Below are positions 32,417-32,497 of a DNA stretch of 32,497 nt, in pieces. This stretch comes from CAYPIE01 sp964410665. Its GTDB lineage: Bacteria > Planctomycetota > Planctomycetia > Gemmatales > Gemmataceae. The stretch covers positions 1 through 32,497 of the forward strand of contig CAYPIE010000067.1 of NCBI GenBank assembly GCA_964410665.1. Reading direction: 5' to 3'. The translations under genes were made by a program, and so were the position numbers. The first letter of the stretch is position 1. Each line of letters begins with the position of its first letter. The notes beneath the pieces were generated by a model. The model was not told the origin of the DNA. It saw only the letters and a list, made by a program, of their open reading frames with translations, and ran no database searches.

Positions 32417-32497
32417 CGAAAAGAGGCCGCCTCAGACGCTCTCCAGATGCCCTCCCGCAACCTTAGGAGTTCACATTTTGCACCAGCCTAGGTGCTC
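32417..32497. other. Right edge, no gene recognised
   Basis: There is no start codon with an open frame of useful length in these 81 bases. The next phage gene probably begins beyond the edge. Confidence 0.4.

Overview
The window looks like a planctomycete chromosome, probably Gemmataceae. This is inferred from the high GC content, the GYF-plus-trypsin architecture, the planctomycete-style ECF sigma fragment, and small paralogous proteins of a type I associate with that group. No marker gene is present to settle it. I see no tRNA, rRNA, CRISPR array, integrase or intact insertion sequence.

Layout. (1) 0.2-5.3 kb, mostly + strand: a small gene and an HNH endonuclease, then an antisense AlbA_2/ATPase-type gene broken by one amber codon, then the large terminase and the HK97-type portal of a tailed-phage head module. 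(2) 5.3-7.0 kb: small antitoxin-like and Xre/DUF2384 genes with broken partial copies, plus a truncated ECF sigma gene. (3) 7.0-13.15 kb, - strand: three large genes, namely a secreted endonuclease/exonuclease/phosphatase (EEP) protein, a patatin-like phospholipase with membrane segments, and a 1021-residue membrane protein with a periplasmic-binding-protein-like central region. (4) 13.6-15.3 kb: a gene graveyard holding a second portal 3' end, a third antitoxin-like start, a type III restriction (Res) fragment and a Fic C-terminal fragment. (5) 15.4-23.2 kb, - strand: a compact four-gene operon of a zinc-ribbon GTPase, a GTPase-associated protein 1 (GAP1-N2) with a transmembrane coiled coil, a 982-residue membrane coiled-coil protein and a GYF/TM/trypsin-like protease. 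A HEAT-repeat gene lies upstream. (6) 24.8-32.4 kb, + strand: the phage head module resumes with prohead protease, HK97 major capsid, small structural proteins, a fibre-like protein with an internal duplication, a membrane-anchored papain-like cysteine peptidase, and a gp6-like connector.

The main biological point is the arrangement. Terminase-portal and protease-capsid, which normally sit next to each other, are separated by about 19.5 kb of cargo. The cargo carries a probable GTPase-centred conflict or programmed-death operon and a phospholipase/membrane-sensor cluster. The cargo edge is marked by a direct repeat of the portal 3' end 8,590 bp apart, with 109 identical bases inside otherwise diverged copies. 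The GTPase operon is the best candidate for an undescribed variant system. I infer that signalling through the GTPase and GAP1 controls a membrane-anchored protease, but nothing in the sequence proves that function.
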